Source: Heterobasidion occidentale
Taxonomy: Eukaryota; Basidiomycota; Agaricomycetes; Russulales; Bondarzewiaceae
Direction: 5' to 3'
DNA: 25,816 nucleotides
NCBI GenBank assembly: GCA_039111635.1
Contig: JBCAQO010000124.1
Coordinates: forward strand, 1 to 25,816
Shown here: in pieces, positions 1 through 9,755 of the stretch
Layout: every line of letters begins with the position of its first letter
Position numbering within the stretch: position 1 is the stretch's first letter
Position numbers and translations under genes: made by a program
Notes under the pieces: generated by a model
Told to the model about the DNA's origin: nothing
The model's database searches: none
Seen by the model: only the letters and a program-made list of their open reading frames with translations

Positions 1-134
1 ACAAGATCCTTCGGCGGTGGTTTCTTCATGGAGCGAGCTAGCTCCGCATCTTCAGGATTCAATAGCATGATTTGTCTGGACGTCGAAAGGCTGAAGCGAT
101 GGACATTCGAAGTTTACTCGTCGAGCACAGCAGT

Positions 135-192
135 CCTGCAATGAGCAAGACTGAGTGATGTCGGTCACCCGATACCACCTGCAATGAGCAAG
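135..192 (-). repeat. Paired 15-bp motif, copy A
   Basis: Two exact copies of CCTGCAATGAGCAAG (CTTGCTCATTGCAGG on the minus strand) lie at 135-149 and 178-192, 43 bp start to start. The same 15-mer occurs as a pair at 16171-16231 and 22178-22234, there on the plus strand. In the 16 kb copy the pair precedes a start codon by about 120 bp. Here a minus-strand ATG at 29-27 opens a frame running off the left edge about 106 bp beyond the pair, so a gene left of the window is possible but not shown. Function unknown; a promoter element or a splice-acceptor-like sequence (it ends TTGCAG/G) are the obvious options. Confidence 0.8.
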
Positions 193-673
193 TGAATACC
201 TTCGTGGAAGGGGAGACGGATGTCGAGAGAGTCGCAGAAAGAGGAGGTCCGTCACGGAGTGCGTTGTGGAAATGGCCAGCCTGGCAATGCCCGAAGCAGC
301 GAAAGTTTGCCAAGGGAAATTTCCCACGTCCCGGAAATATCCGGGTGAGGCGTATGAGTGTGTATGGCCGGTTATACACGACCTTATTCACCTTCATGAC
401 CTACGATGACTACATTTGTTGCAGGCTCTCGAACGAAGACTGCGTTAGACAATTATGCTCTGATGAGGGGAAGGCTTTGCACGTTGTTGACACATCATAT
501 TCGATCATGGACTTGCGGCGACCTAGTACGTCGGACTGACACGACGGGGTTTGTCCTGCTCGCAGTGAGTGAAATTGCGCCTCGTGTGTCTATTTAATCC
601 GATCTGCCTCTCCCACATATTGATATGCCCTTTGGCAACGTACCACATCACTCTAGTGCCATATCAAAGGAAG

Positions 674-1634
674 ATGAGTGAACAACGCTCTTGCAATCAT
701 GACAACAGGTTGGCATTCCCCGAGTTGCCTAGCATGCCAGACAGGAGCGACGCGCCTCGTTGCAGAGTGTTTCTCGACGGCAATGGTCCCCTGTGCCGCG
801 TTCTCTTATCTACTGTTCACCAGCTTGACGATGACCAGACGGAAGAACATCCCTGCGTCATGCCTTGGTGCCATTCTATCCCCCTCACCCTCATGAACAA
901 GGCTATGGCTTTCTTCGAGTCACTGCGGCACCCCGACGGCTCACCCATCGTCTATCCTACACACGAGAAGGATCTAGAGATGTCGCCGAGACACATGTGC
1001 GAATACACGTACATCTGGAGGCTGCGGCGTGCGTTTCTTAAGGCAATTTACGCGGCCAGTTGCAATGATCAGATGGGAAGTAACTGGCGATGGCCAAAGA
1101 TCCACGGGTACCTGTATCGGGAGTACTCTGGTTACGGTCACGATCGCGCACAGCGAATGTTCTACCGTGAGGATGAGCAGGCTGTGGGCCAGGTTCCTTA
1201 CACTGTGCCGGACGTGGCCCAAATGAGTTGAGTGTTTTGTTTTATCTGAGAATGTGGCTTGCTGATCGTACTTGGTCCTAGATTGGGCGGCGCTGCTCAA
1301 CAGAGACATGAAACGAAGGAAATGGCGATCCTTTTTGTGGCGACATATCAGCCAAGGGTATGATTCGTTTGGAGAAGAAAATGTCAGGATGTGGTTCGCA
1401 TGGCGCGAACGCAAGTACTCCATCAGCGGGGACCAATTTCTGTTCGATGATGATATCCCGCCTCGCCTCGCCTATCTAGCATCCGGAACACAGGAAGCAG
1501 AGGAGGGTAAGTCAGCTGAATCTGGAACGGACGTCAGCTGACCAGAAGGCATGGCGACAGTTGATCTTGTACAATCCGACGACGAAGGCTCCAGTTTGAT
1601 CCATGTTGAAGCGGATAGAGAGCAGTCATTGTGA
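674..1634 (+). CDS. Spliced gene of unknown function, about 288 aa
   Basis: I do not recognise a domain. The model has three exons, 674-1226, 1282-1506 and 1546-1634, which join in phase (867 nt, 288 codons) and end at TGA 1632-1634. The first intron (55 bp) has a weak GTTGAG donor and ends CCTAG; the second starts GTAAGT but is only 39 bp, short for a fungus. ATG 674 was chosen because it opens the conserved-looking frame; upstream in-frame codons lack another convincing ATG. The product is rich in Trp, Arg and Tyr with motifs such as WRLRRAFLKAIYAA, WAALLNRDMKRRKWRSFLWR and WFAWRERKYS, and has an acidic tail (QSDDEGSS). The stretch IVYP...WRLRRAFL resembles one frame of the gene at 6158-9129, so it may belong to a related fungal family. 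No promoter was identified. Confidence 0.5.
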
Positions 1635-2120
1635 TTAGGACAGGTCATCCCACTCGATCGAAAAGACAGATTTTTCAAGTTCCACCATCTCTGATCGTAT
1701 GAGCGCTTCGTATTGTGGTCAGTTGGCAGTCGTGTGCTTTGTCTTGTGTTGTATGTTTATGAGTAGTCCCCACTGAGAAGTTTCGTATCATGATGTACAA
1801 AAGAACGTGGTTATTTGGTGTTCATATTAGTGATGTCGATGAACATTTGTCGTCTATAATGCTGCGTGGTTGAAGCCTTGCTGTGTATGGCGGTCAAAGT
1901 GTCGTTTTATTCATTCCGCACGACAATGGAGGTTCCCACGAAAACTAAGCTCCCCACGAGACTGCACAACTCCCGAACACACGAGAATGACATCACACAC
2001 GAAAAACAAAACCGCACACACATGTTACATCTCGGTCAAGCGCACACGAGACTGACCAGTGTTGCGTATCATAAACTGTTTCGCAAAAAGATAATAAAAG
2101 TTGAATGTGGATCACTCTAG
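1635..2120. other. Intergenic, no convincing gene
   Basis: This stretch follows the stop of the small spliced gene. It holds only short frames; the longest (1866-2120, plus) is a low-complexity peptide from an ACACGAGA-rich segment (about 1930-2050) and carries no recognisable motif. I see no RNA gene or clear repeat family here. Confidence 0.5.
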
Positions 2121-2689
2121 TCTCTACGCAAACGTTCTATTCTTGCTAACATATGTCCTGGACAGAGCTGCGCGCCTCTTCACTATGCTGTGCCACTGAC
2201 ACATCCATGGCTCGTCGCGCAAGGCGTCTCCGATCTCGAAGACAGTGGCGAGGCCACCCTCAATAAACTCAACACCCTCATCGTTACTCATCTTGTTTGT
2301 CCTCCTGCCCGCCCGACTCCGCCCCGTCCCTGCCACAGGACGCGCTACCGGCTACTGGAAAATCACTAAGTACTGCACAACGCAAGCCCTCCGCATCGCC
2401 GGGTCCACCCCGGCGCGGCGCCCTGACCCTCGCCTCTAGCTACGGCACTGCAGACGCGCCTGCCGGACGCGGAGCGCGCGCTCTGTGTCTCGTTCACGTT
2501 CATGCCGTTGCCTTGCATGGCGGTGGGCCTGCAGTCCGCATGCTGGACGAGGGACACTTTGTGGACGCAGATCAAGAAGGAAAAGTGGGAGAGCGCGGTG
2601 ATGGAGTGCTTTGAAGGCGCCTTTAAGAGGTGCAAATGCGGCACAAAGGAATTGGAGGAAAGGGGGGGACATGATCAGAATGGGGTGTC

Positions 2690-3080
2690 GGCCACGGTGT
2701 CGCCGTATCACGTTGGAAGCTTGTCGTTGATGATGAGCAGCCACAGCTCTGCCCCGATCGCATGTGCGCCGCTCCCAGCGACCTTTGTCTTCGCGAGGGT
2801 GTTGGCGGAGAGCAAAGGCTTGAAGAGCCAGAAAATCTACGTCAGGGAGCCCGGATCATTCATGAAGAACTCGTACGCCTGCGGCGCAAGGGGGCACGTG
2901 TCAGCCGGTGTGTGGGAACACGAGCTGTTGAAGCCAAACCAGCGGAGCACACCGAAGGAACCGCTGTATGTCGCTGGATATGACGATCAGATCTTTATTT
3001 GCGCCATAGAGCGCTGTCTTCGCATCCAGCTTGTCGTACATGCTCGCAAATATCTCGGGGAGGTGTGTCTGCTACGGCTG
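2690..3080 (-). pseudogene. Possible CRAL-TRIO (Sec14-like) domain remnant
   Basis: Reading the minus strand from about 2885 to 2700 gives AYEFFMNDPGSLT, a stop, IFWLFKPLLSANTLAKTKV, AGSGAHAIGAELWLLI, INDKLPT, a stop and YGD. The order (hydrophobic strand, 'PLLSANTLAKTKV', 'LP' then 'YG') resembles the end of the CRAL-TRIO lipid-binding fold, where a 'KI.LV/ILG ... LP..YGG' pattern is usual. Just upstream on the same strand (about 3076-2970) an open piece reads IFASMYDKLDAKTALYGANK, possibly another exon of the same relic. Two in-frame stops in the recognisable part argue for a pseudogene. The call rests on pattern resemblance only; the rest of the fold is not visible, and overlapping longer frames on either strand look like shadows. 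Confidence 0.35.
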
Positions 3081-3083
3081 TGA

Positions 3084-4399
3084 GTATGGTGTGGTCACGG
3101 CAGCATCGAAGGGACAGGGGCACGTACACGGAACTCCTTGAGCGTCGACTGTTCGCTCGCTGTGAACGTCTGGGCCGGTGGGCTCCGGGACTGCTGACTC
3201 GACGTGCGTTCTCCTTTCCTTGCTGTCGCATTTCGTGTGGTCACGCTTGCGGGTGTAAATCGAAGATCCCCGCGTCAACTGTATGTATGCGGCCGATGGA
3301 ATGTGACAAAGTCCATTTCTTCGTGTAGTATCTTACCGAAGAAGACAAGGCAGTCGAGCAGTTCGAAACCACGCGCCGCACGGCTGGCATCAACGTCACT
3401 CAAAACAAGGACGAGGAGCGTGCGTGGGCAAGAACACGGGCGCGAAGACGAGGGGGAGCCAGGCGAGGCGATGGGCGATGGCAACAACGAGGGCGACAAC
3501 GAGGATAACAACGAGGAGTGATGGAGGGAAGAGTTCACAGGATAGGCAATGCAAATTGCTTCAGGGAAAACTGGCTGGACAACTTGCATGAACTAGAATA
3601 GCATCCCAGTTTAAGTTACCTCCTCATTAGCTTCTTTACAATTTATGAGAGTGAAGACAACATACCGCGCTGTAGGGCCCTCTGAGACATCTTCTCTGCC
3701 GCGTGAATTTTGACCCCAGACCTGCAAACCGTATGAAATGTCCTGTCTTTTCATCCCACTACCTACGTCTCCGAATTCACTGCTCTTTCACCTCTCTCCC
3801 CTACCTCTTCCCTCCTTCCAACAGTGCCAATGTAACCCTCGGCATCAATATCAAGGCTGCGGTTGTAGATCAGGGATGCGGCAGAAAAGACAACAAAAAA
3901 CCTACAATTCTGCGCGAACAGATTGAATGAACCCACAATCGGGCGGATGACGTCCGAAGAAAAATCGAATCTTGCCCCGCAGCGCGTCGATGTGGAATGA
4001 GGTCGAGACTTTAAGACGGTACCAAGTGTATTTGGGGTTCATGATTGAGAGTAGGTCGTGATGTGTGGTGAGGGTGCGAGGAGCGCAAACGAAACGCGAA
4101 GTGTGAAAGGGTTTAAGGAGAAAGGCGAATGCGAATGGAGAGCGAGTATGGTGAGCGAATGAATGCAAGCGCAAACGGATGGTAGTTGAGGACGTCACGT
4201 ACCCGACACATATCCCCAACGACGTTCTCGCACGTCGAACAATCGATGTGCACTTTCAAGGCAGCGCGTCGTTCTTCCATCCACCAAACTCGACAACAGC
4301 GTACGCGGTGGCTTCTGTGAGCGTGGCGAGATCCGTGTTCTGCGCCCCAATGAGCATGATATGCCTCAGTAGCCCAAAGCTGGTCGGTATGCGGACCTT
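3084..4399. other. Decayed coding debris, no intact gene
   Basis: A short plus-strand stretch around 3330-3440 reads like protein (YLTEEDKAVEQFETTRRTAG, then INVTQNKDEERAW) but is not bounded by a plausible start or stop and then runs into a GAC/GAG-rich low-complexity segment (about 3420-3525). On the minus strand, about 4390-4260 reads HIMLIGAQNTDLATLTEATA and YAVVEFGGWKND, and about 4040-3940 reads NPKYTWYRLKVSTSFHIDAL. These may be fragments of one or more dead genes. I cannot assign a family to any of them. Confidence 0.4.
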
Positions 4400-4725
4400 A
4401 TTAAAGTCGTATAGAATCCCTCGAGGCGACTGATGAGTTTGTTGGAGAAGGTGAGTCCAGGTATAAGCATAAGGCCACGCTTCTTCGACCAGAAGATTGA
4501 GGCAAAAAACCGGAGAAGATGTCCTCTGCTGCGGCAAAGGCGGCTCACCGCTCAGCGAATGTGAAGCGACGATGAGAGATCCAGCGCGATGCCCAGTCCG
4601 TCTTCCTCTTGATGCAGAGGATGATCTCAGTAGCATCGCAATTCGTAGGTCCAGTCTCGTTGTGAATATTTTCCATCATTATGTGCAACGCGGTGAAGCA
4701 GCACGCTGCCTGATGGAGTCGCAAA
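4400..4725 (-). pseudogene. RNR2 fragment (ribonucleotide reductase small subunit), left copy
   Basis: On the minus strand, pieces match the conserved core of eukaryotic ribonucleoside-diphosphate reductase small chain: [61 protein letters not shown] and [12 protein letters not shown], in family order. RNR2 is the di-iron subunit that supplies the tyrosyl radical for dNTP synthesis. The pieces lie in different frames, so the fragment is disabled. It stops after the 'SRLEG' region; the expected HTDFACLL helix is missing and unrelated sequence follows. The canonical GLMPGL appears as GLMLIPGL, with two extra codons also present in the right copy, so both derive from one altered progenitor. Its 5' side abuts the 27-bp motif array, as in the right copy. 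Confidence 0.75.
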
Positions 4726-4749
4726 GAACCACAGCTTAAAAGTAGTGGA

Positions 4750-5689
4750 TCTCTGGAGGAAAATCGCTCTCAGAAAGCTGCTCGTTGGGAGGTTAGATGG
4801 GGACAACACATTTCTGGAGGAACATCGCTCTCAGAAGCCGCGCGACGCTATTGGGCTACGGCCGCTTGATGGCAGGGTGGGACGCAAAGGACGAGGGCCT
4901 ACGAGCAACGCATTTCTGGAGGAACCTCGCTCTCAGAAAGCTGATTGCCGAGAGGATATACGAAGATGGCCTGGGAACATCACATTTCTGGAGGAACCTC
5001 GCTCTCAGAAATGTCTCTCGACAGCCGCGAACCGCGCGCCGCCGTCTGATTGCGGTAGCTCGATGGCAAGGTGCGATGGAAAGAGCTTCGGCCTATGGGC
5101 AACGCATATCTGGAGGAAGGTCACTCTCAGAAAGCTGGTTGCCGGGAGGATAAATGGAAAGGCTCTGGGGACAACGCATTTCTGGAGGAAGGTCGCTCTC
5201 AAAAAGCTCGACAGGACGATAGAGGTGGCCGGCAAACAGCACATCTCTGGAGGAAAGTCGCTCTCAGAAAACTGCTCGTTGGGGGGAGAGATGGGGATAA
5301 CACATTCATGGAGGAAGACGCTCTAAGATATGTGTCTCAACAGCCGCGCAACGCCATCTGACTACACCCGCTTGATGGCAGGGTGGGACGCAAAGAACGA
5401 CGGCCTATGGGCAGCGCATTTCTGGAGGAAGGCCGCTCTCAGAAAGCTGATTGCCGAGAGGATATACGAAGATGGCCTGGGAACATCACATTTCTGGAGG
5501 AAGGTCGCTCTCAGAAATGTCTCCCGACAGCCGCTAAACACGCGACGCCGTCTGACTACGGCCGCTTGATGTCGGGGGAATGACAACGCACTTCTGGAGG
5601 AAAATCGCTCTCAGAAAGCTGCTCGACAGGAGGATAGACGGTGGCGGAGTGAGAGCAACCCATTCCCGGAGGAGGGTCACTCTCAGAAA
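4750..5689 (+). repeat. Array of 12 copies of a 27-bp imperfect palindrome (left array)
   Basis: The core begins TTTCTGGAGGAA and ends CGCTCTCAGAAA. Copies start at 4750, 4811, 4913, 4985, 5107, 5179, 5244, about 5305 (degenerate), 5419, 5491, 5591 and 5663. The outer six bases (TTTCTG/CAGAAA) and an inner GAG/CTC pair allow a hairpin with a one-base bulge. Spacing alternates between short (61-72 bp, exactly 72 bp four times) and long (about 90-122 bp). Long spacers share sequence such as CGCTTGATGGCAGGGTGGGA and GCAAAG.ACG..GGCCTA; short ones share GCTGATTGCCGAGAGGATAT or relatives. It is thus a higher-order tandem repeat whose 27-bp core is better conserved than its spacers. Open frames across it (peptides like FLEEGRSQK) follow from the repeat and are not annotated as genes. 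Confidence 0.9.
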
Positions 5690-5825
5690 TTTGTCGATAG
5701 AGCTAAGAGCTGGTAATATGACGACGTCCGTACAGACATTCGGCCAAAGAGTGACCGTGGGACCGAAATCGCTGACCGTGGGAGCGGAGCTCACATGACT
5801 TCAAGTTGCCCCACTCATAGTCCTC

Positions 5826-6060
5826 AGGCGGTCGTCGTTGGGCAGCATCGTGTTTCGCGGCTGTCTAGGCAGTTTCTGAGAGCGTTTTTCCTCCAGAATT
5901 TGTCTTGTGGCGTCCTTATCGGTTGAAAGCTTTATTCCTTCGTCTTCAAGTCTCCCTTTTCTTCCAGTCATCCCGCGGTCGTCACTGGGCGGTACCGTGT
6001 TTTCCGCGGCTGTCTAGGCAGTTTCTGAGAGCGTTTTTCCTCCAGAAATAGTCTTGTGCC
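5826..6060 (-). repeat. Two inverted 27-bp motifs in a duplicated 150-bp block
   Basis: Motif copies at 5873-5899 and 6022-6048 are in the opposite orientation to the adjacent array (TTTCTGAGAGCG...CCTCCAGAA). They sit in a direct duplication: about 5828-5915 and 5978-6062 share GCGGTCGTC, CGCGGCTGTCTAGGCAG and the motif followed by GTCTTGTG. Start-to-start distance is about 150 bp. The block ends about 100 bp before the start codon at 6158, so it may lie in the promoter or 5' leader of that gene. No function is known. Confidence 0.85.
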
Positions 6061-6157
6061 GCTCTTGTGCCACATCTGTTGAGACCTCTACTTTTCGTCT
6101 CCTTCACGTCGACGCACTCTCCTCCAGCAATTGTTCCGCTTCGATCTTTTCATCACA

Positions 6158-9129
6158 ATGAAAGCCTCCGTCTCCCGAGACCAATACCCCTGGGTTGAAG
6201 TCACGAGGTCGCAGCAGTCGGCATGGGTAGTTGTCGCATTTCGCCCCTGCCCTACCATGAGTTCCACATCTTACATCTCCAGAAACGCATTCACCCCGCC
6301 AGCGGACGTGACCTTCGACGCTGATCCATCTCGTGCCGACGCCTGAAACCGTACGATTGGGCAGTAGATCCAGCTCCTCATGACTCGCGTTTTCCCTGGA
6401 GGCCCTTCATCCCAGTTGATCCTGGATCCATCAGGGGTGACTCTTCGGAATGGATTTTTCCAGCCTCCGAAGCAAGTCATGACTTTTATTGCTTCCCTTC
6501 TCGGACCATTCGCCCAGGATTGGTCAAGGCACACAACCAGATCAGAGCTTTTATCATCCGTTGTACCAGTGCGTTGAGAGACATTCTTGACTGGGATGGC
6601 AACCGGCCTCTCGAGGTTAGTGTGTTGCAGGGAAGGGATTGTCTATCCCTGGAAAACTGAAGAGGATGCACATATCACCTTTTGGCGATTACGTCGTCCC
6701 TTTCTCGACTGCTTTGGATTCATCAGCTTTCTTGTCTGGAGGATTGAGCAGGGGTTTGGGCCGAAAGTGAGTGCTTTACAGGGTTGAGGTTTCTGCTCAT
6801 ATCTCATGTCTTGCTTTCTAGTGGCGTGATCGTCCTAAGGCTCAGGCCTCTTTGTCATTTGCTTTCGACCAACTGGATAAGTTCATCTTGGGCGCTCGCA
6901 TCCGTGGAGTCACCATCGTCACACAGGGCTATCCAACCTGGGGTCCCGAAATGAAGACGACTTGGGAGCTTCTCAAGCTCGCACGAATCAATATTGCATA
7001 CTCTTGGAGCGCTCGACAAGCGGGAGAGGTCAGCGCATTCGGTGACCTCAGGCCCGATCGGTGGCGACTTAACGGGAAACCGTTCACGATTGTGTCCTAC
7101 AAACCCCCGCCACAGACAACGTACCTGGCAATGCTGTGGGGTGACGATCGTGGCATCATCGGCTCCAAAAAAGACAGAAGATGGGAGGATTACTACTGTT
7201 CAGCCTCTTATCTATCCGCAGACGATTGCGTCAACGTGCGCGTGTTTTACATGGAGACACAGATCGGGCTGGATCAGGACGATAGTGACGCTGAAGATCG
7301 TGAGGGTTGCACAGACCCTCCCTCCATTAGGGGGCGCACTTTCCACCTGATCGACTGTGATATCAGCCGTCTTCGCCCAGAGAAAAAGCACGCAGAAATA
7401 CTCAAGAAGAGAGCAGCGTCTAACAGTCGCCTTTCTGCGGTTCTCCTATACGACCACGATCGCATTCCTCGTTCTGCCCTGTCTCGACCTGCCCCTCCTC
7501 CGCCAGCCCCTCCTCCGCCAGCCCCTCCTCCGCCAGCCCCTCCTCCGCCAGCCCCTCCTTCGCCAGCCCCTCCTCTGCCAGCCCCTCCAGCCCCTTCTCC
7601 GCCTGCCTCTCCTCTACCCGCCCCTCCTCTGCCTGCCCTTCGCAACATCAGCTGTCAAATGTGTCGCCTGGTAGCAATACGTCGTACAGGGGTGGTACAT
7701 TGTCCAGCGGCAACACGTCACAGGAGGTGCAGATGCACATTGACACCCCTGGTGCAGTGTCATCATCATTCCAGCCGCACTCTGAAGATCACGTTCAAGG
7801 CGTTGGACGGTCCGAGTCATCGGAGCATCTCAGGTATGCGTTTTCTTCAATCTCAGAGTGCAAAAACATTACTGACGAATATTTTTGGTGCGCAGCACAA
7901 CAACAATGCTAGTTGACTCGCAGAGCCAGTATATGGCAATGGATATCGATTTGGAGGACTGGGGCATGGGTTTGTCTTCGTCGTCAGGCCCTCCATGCAT
8001 TGTGTTGTCTGACTGCGACGCGATGCGGGAAGGCTCGTATGAGCAGGATGTGGCGATGAATGTCAACTCGGAGGTGGAGGACCGGGTTGAACGCAATTCT
8101 TCATCCAGTCATGCTCTTGTCGGCTCGAATGACGATCCAAGCGAAGACGATGTGAGATTCTCGCGTTCTCCGAGCCCTGTCATCGTTCATGAGGGACATT
8201 TGGAGGTACATGCGGTCACATCCACTGATGTTGTCGACAGGGAGAATTATCCTCCCGCCTTTATTGCTGCGCTTTTCCCGAAAGTCTACCCCGCACCTCC
8301 CGGCAGTGAATTCTTAAGAGGGCACTGGATAGCACCAGAAACCTTTCAATCTGAAGAAATGCTCATTGTCTCTCCCGGGACGCTTGCGTACTTAGACAGC
8401 ATCAAGGAAACGACTTCGGGAGGTTGGGCTCCCTATGCGCCGTTTGACGTTAGACCTCTGGCTATCGACACTGGCTTCTTGCGGGTATCTCACGTCAAGC
8501 TTCATCCACTCACTGAGATCTGGTTGCTAGCCATTTTGGAATGGAAGGCCTTTGAAGTCGAGGCGTTGCTGGAGGTGATGTTGCAGCATGGGATGTCGTT
8601 CCGTCTCAGTTGGAATAGCATGTGGGGTCAGCAGAAGATCGCGGCCAATGCTGAACGCCGTACGAATGAACCTCGTCCCAACTGGGTGGACGGAGACAAC
8701 TTCCTCATAGGCGAGCGACAAGACTCTCTCTCCTCCTTTGGCCAGCTATATCAGGAGCGGGTTCGATGGCTCCTGCGACAACCCTACGCAAGACGTCTTG
8801 TGGCGTATGGTGGCCTGGCTTGGCGCCTTGTCATCCATTTTGGGTCCAAGGACATAGTTCGGAGCTACCTGGAGGGGCCAAGTGAGGCATACACTGTCTG
8901 GGGTGAACGATACACAGCTGGATCAGATCGCGAATCGGAGTGCCCAGAAGATGAAGAGAGCGATCTGGCTCTCAAATTACTCCTGGGGTTCACGGCGCTA
9001 CCAGGGAATGTGTCTCTGTGGCCCAGCATGGCCCTCTGGCGTGCCAGCTACCTCTGGAATGGTTCGTGGTCGTCATCTGCCGAGACATGGTTTCAAGACA
9101 TGTTGACGCGTCTCCATGACGGCAATTGA
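6158..9129 (+). CDS. Large spliced gene of unknown function, about 920 aa
   Basis: No family name is recognised. The best by-eye model is 6158-6332, 6374-6615, 6665-6766, 6822-7833 and 7896-9129. Introns 6767-6821 (GTGAGT...TTTCTAG) and 7834-7895 (GTATGC...ACTGAC...CGCAG) are convincing and in phase. The 41-bp first intron is weak. The second (6616-6664, GTTAGT donor) could instead be a frameshift, because its sequence reads GIVYPWKTEE in the downstream frame. Exon 4 changes frame inside or near a Pro/Ala repeat (7491-7640): the upstream part ends KHAEILKKRAASNSR, the downstream part resumes SPGSNTSYRGG, and the summed exons are one or two bases off. The protein has an N-terminal domain (DWDGNRPLE, WRLRRPFLDCFGFISFLVWR, WGPEMKTTWELLKLARINI), a Pro/Ser linker and a C-terminal domain (FLRGHWIAPETF, WLLAILEWKAFEVEALLEVM, LWRASYLWNGSW). 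Layout and length resemble the 16351-19131 gene. It may be a recent pseudogene. Confidence 0.6.
7491..7640 (+). repeat. 15-bp tandem repeat coding a Pro/Ala-rich linker
   Basis: Six or more units of GCCCCTCCTCCGCCA, the later ones degenerate, encode PAPPP/PAPP repeats in the upstream gene frame and Ser/Ala/Pro repeats in the frame that stays open downstream. The unit is a multiple of three, so all three frames stay open through it. The reading-frame switch of the host gene falls here, which is what slippage in a repeat would produce. Confidence 0.85.
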
Positions 9130-9755
9130 CGCCTCGAACTTCTGTGCTGTGGTACTACACATTGCGGGGCCGGGATAAGCGTGAACGTGGGGCGAATAAA
9201 AACGTCTGGGAGCTGACAAACAGCTGGCGACCGTCCGGACGTACAATCAAGACGTCGTCCTGGCTTCCGCGTTGCATACCCCAGGAATACTAAATGTAGC
9301 ACATAAGTTGTAAGTAGAATTCTTGATCCTGTCAGGCTGGCGACGTCATTTTGAGATCGTGCTGCCGAGGATTCCGAGCATGTTTCTTTTCTTGTTGAAC
9401 CTTGAACTGGACTACATATCCAAACTTCTCCTTGTTATCGATGTATTCTCGATTGCTGGCTCTTTCTCACAAATGATTTTGTCTCATCGCCAAAGGGCCT
9501 TGTCATTATATACACGTCGTAATCATGTCTGCTTTCAGGAGTCTCAGTGAAATTACGAAGCTACAAAGAGCGATTCACAACTCTCCGGGCACCCCTTGGG
9601 ACCTGTCGGTGGGGAACGGGGGGGAAGTGTGACACGGGAACGACCGAAATGTGAAAAGCGCTCCTGCCCGCGATATTGATCACCGCCCTCACCAGCGCAT
9701 CTCGACATGTTTCTCCACCCACCTTCCTGGAACAGTAGGCCTTCCTCCTATCTAG
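9130..9755. other. Intergenic, no supported gene
   Basis: This lies between the stop at 9127-9129 and the next plus-strand gene. Frames on both strands are short and lack motifs. A minus-strand frame at 9929-9561 overlaps the next gene and looks like its shadow. A ...TTATATACACG sequence near 9506-9518 and CT-rich stretches could belong to the promoter of the gene beginning near 9756, but nothing decisive is seen. Confidence 0.4.

Noticed and set aside
1..29. Possible minus-strand start codon (29-27) with a frame running off the edge
   Set aside because: Only nine codons are visible; too little to annotate as a gene.
59..397. Minus-strand frames over the first 15-bp pair
   Set aside because: The pair does not keep a common frame across the three sites and no domain is seen; treated as non-coding motif.
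4745..5586. Long open frames with repeated FLEEGRSQK-type peptides
   Set aside because: They arise in several frames from the repeat itself, with no start context or domain, and similar frames appear on the opposite strand.
4750..5689. CRISPR-like appearance of 27-bp repeats with spacers
   Set aside because: The host is eukaryotic, the spacers are related to one another and uneven in length, and no cas gene is present. It is a higher-order tandem repeat.
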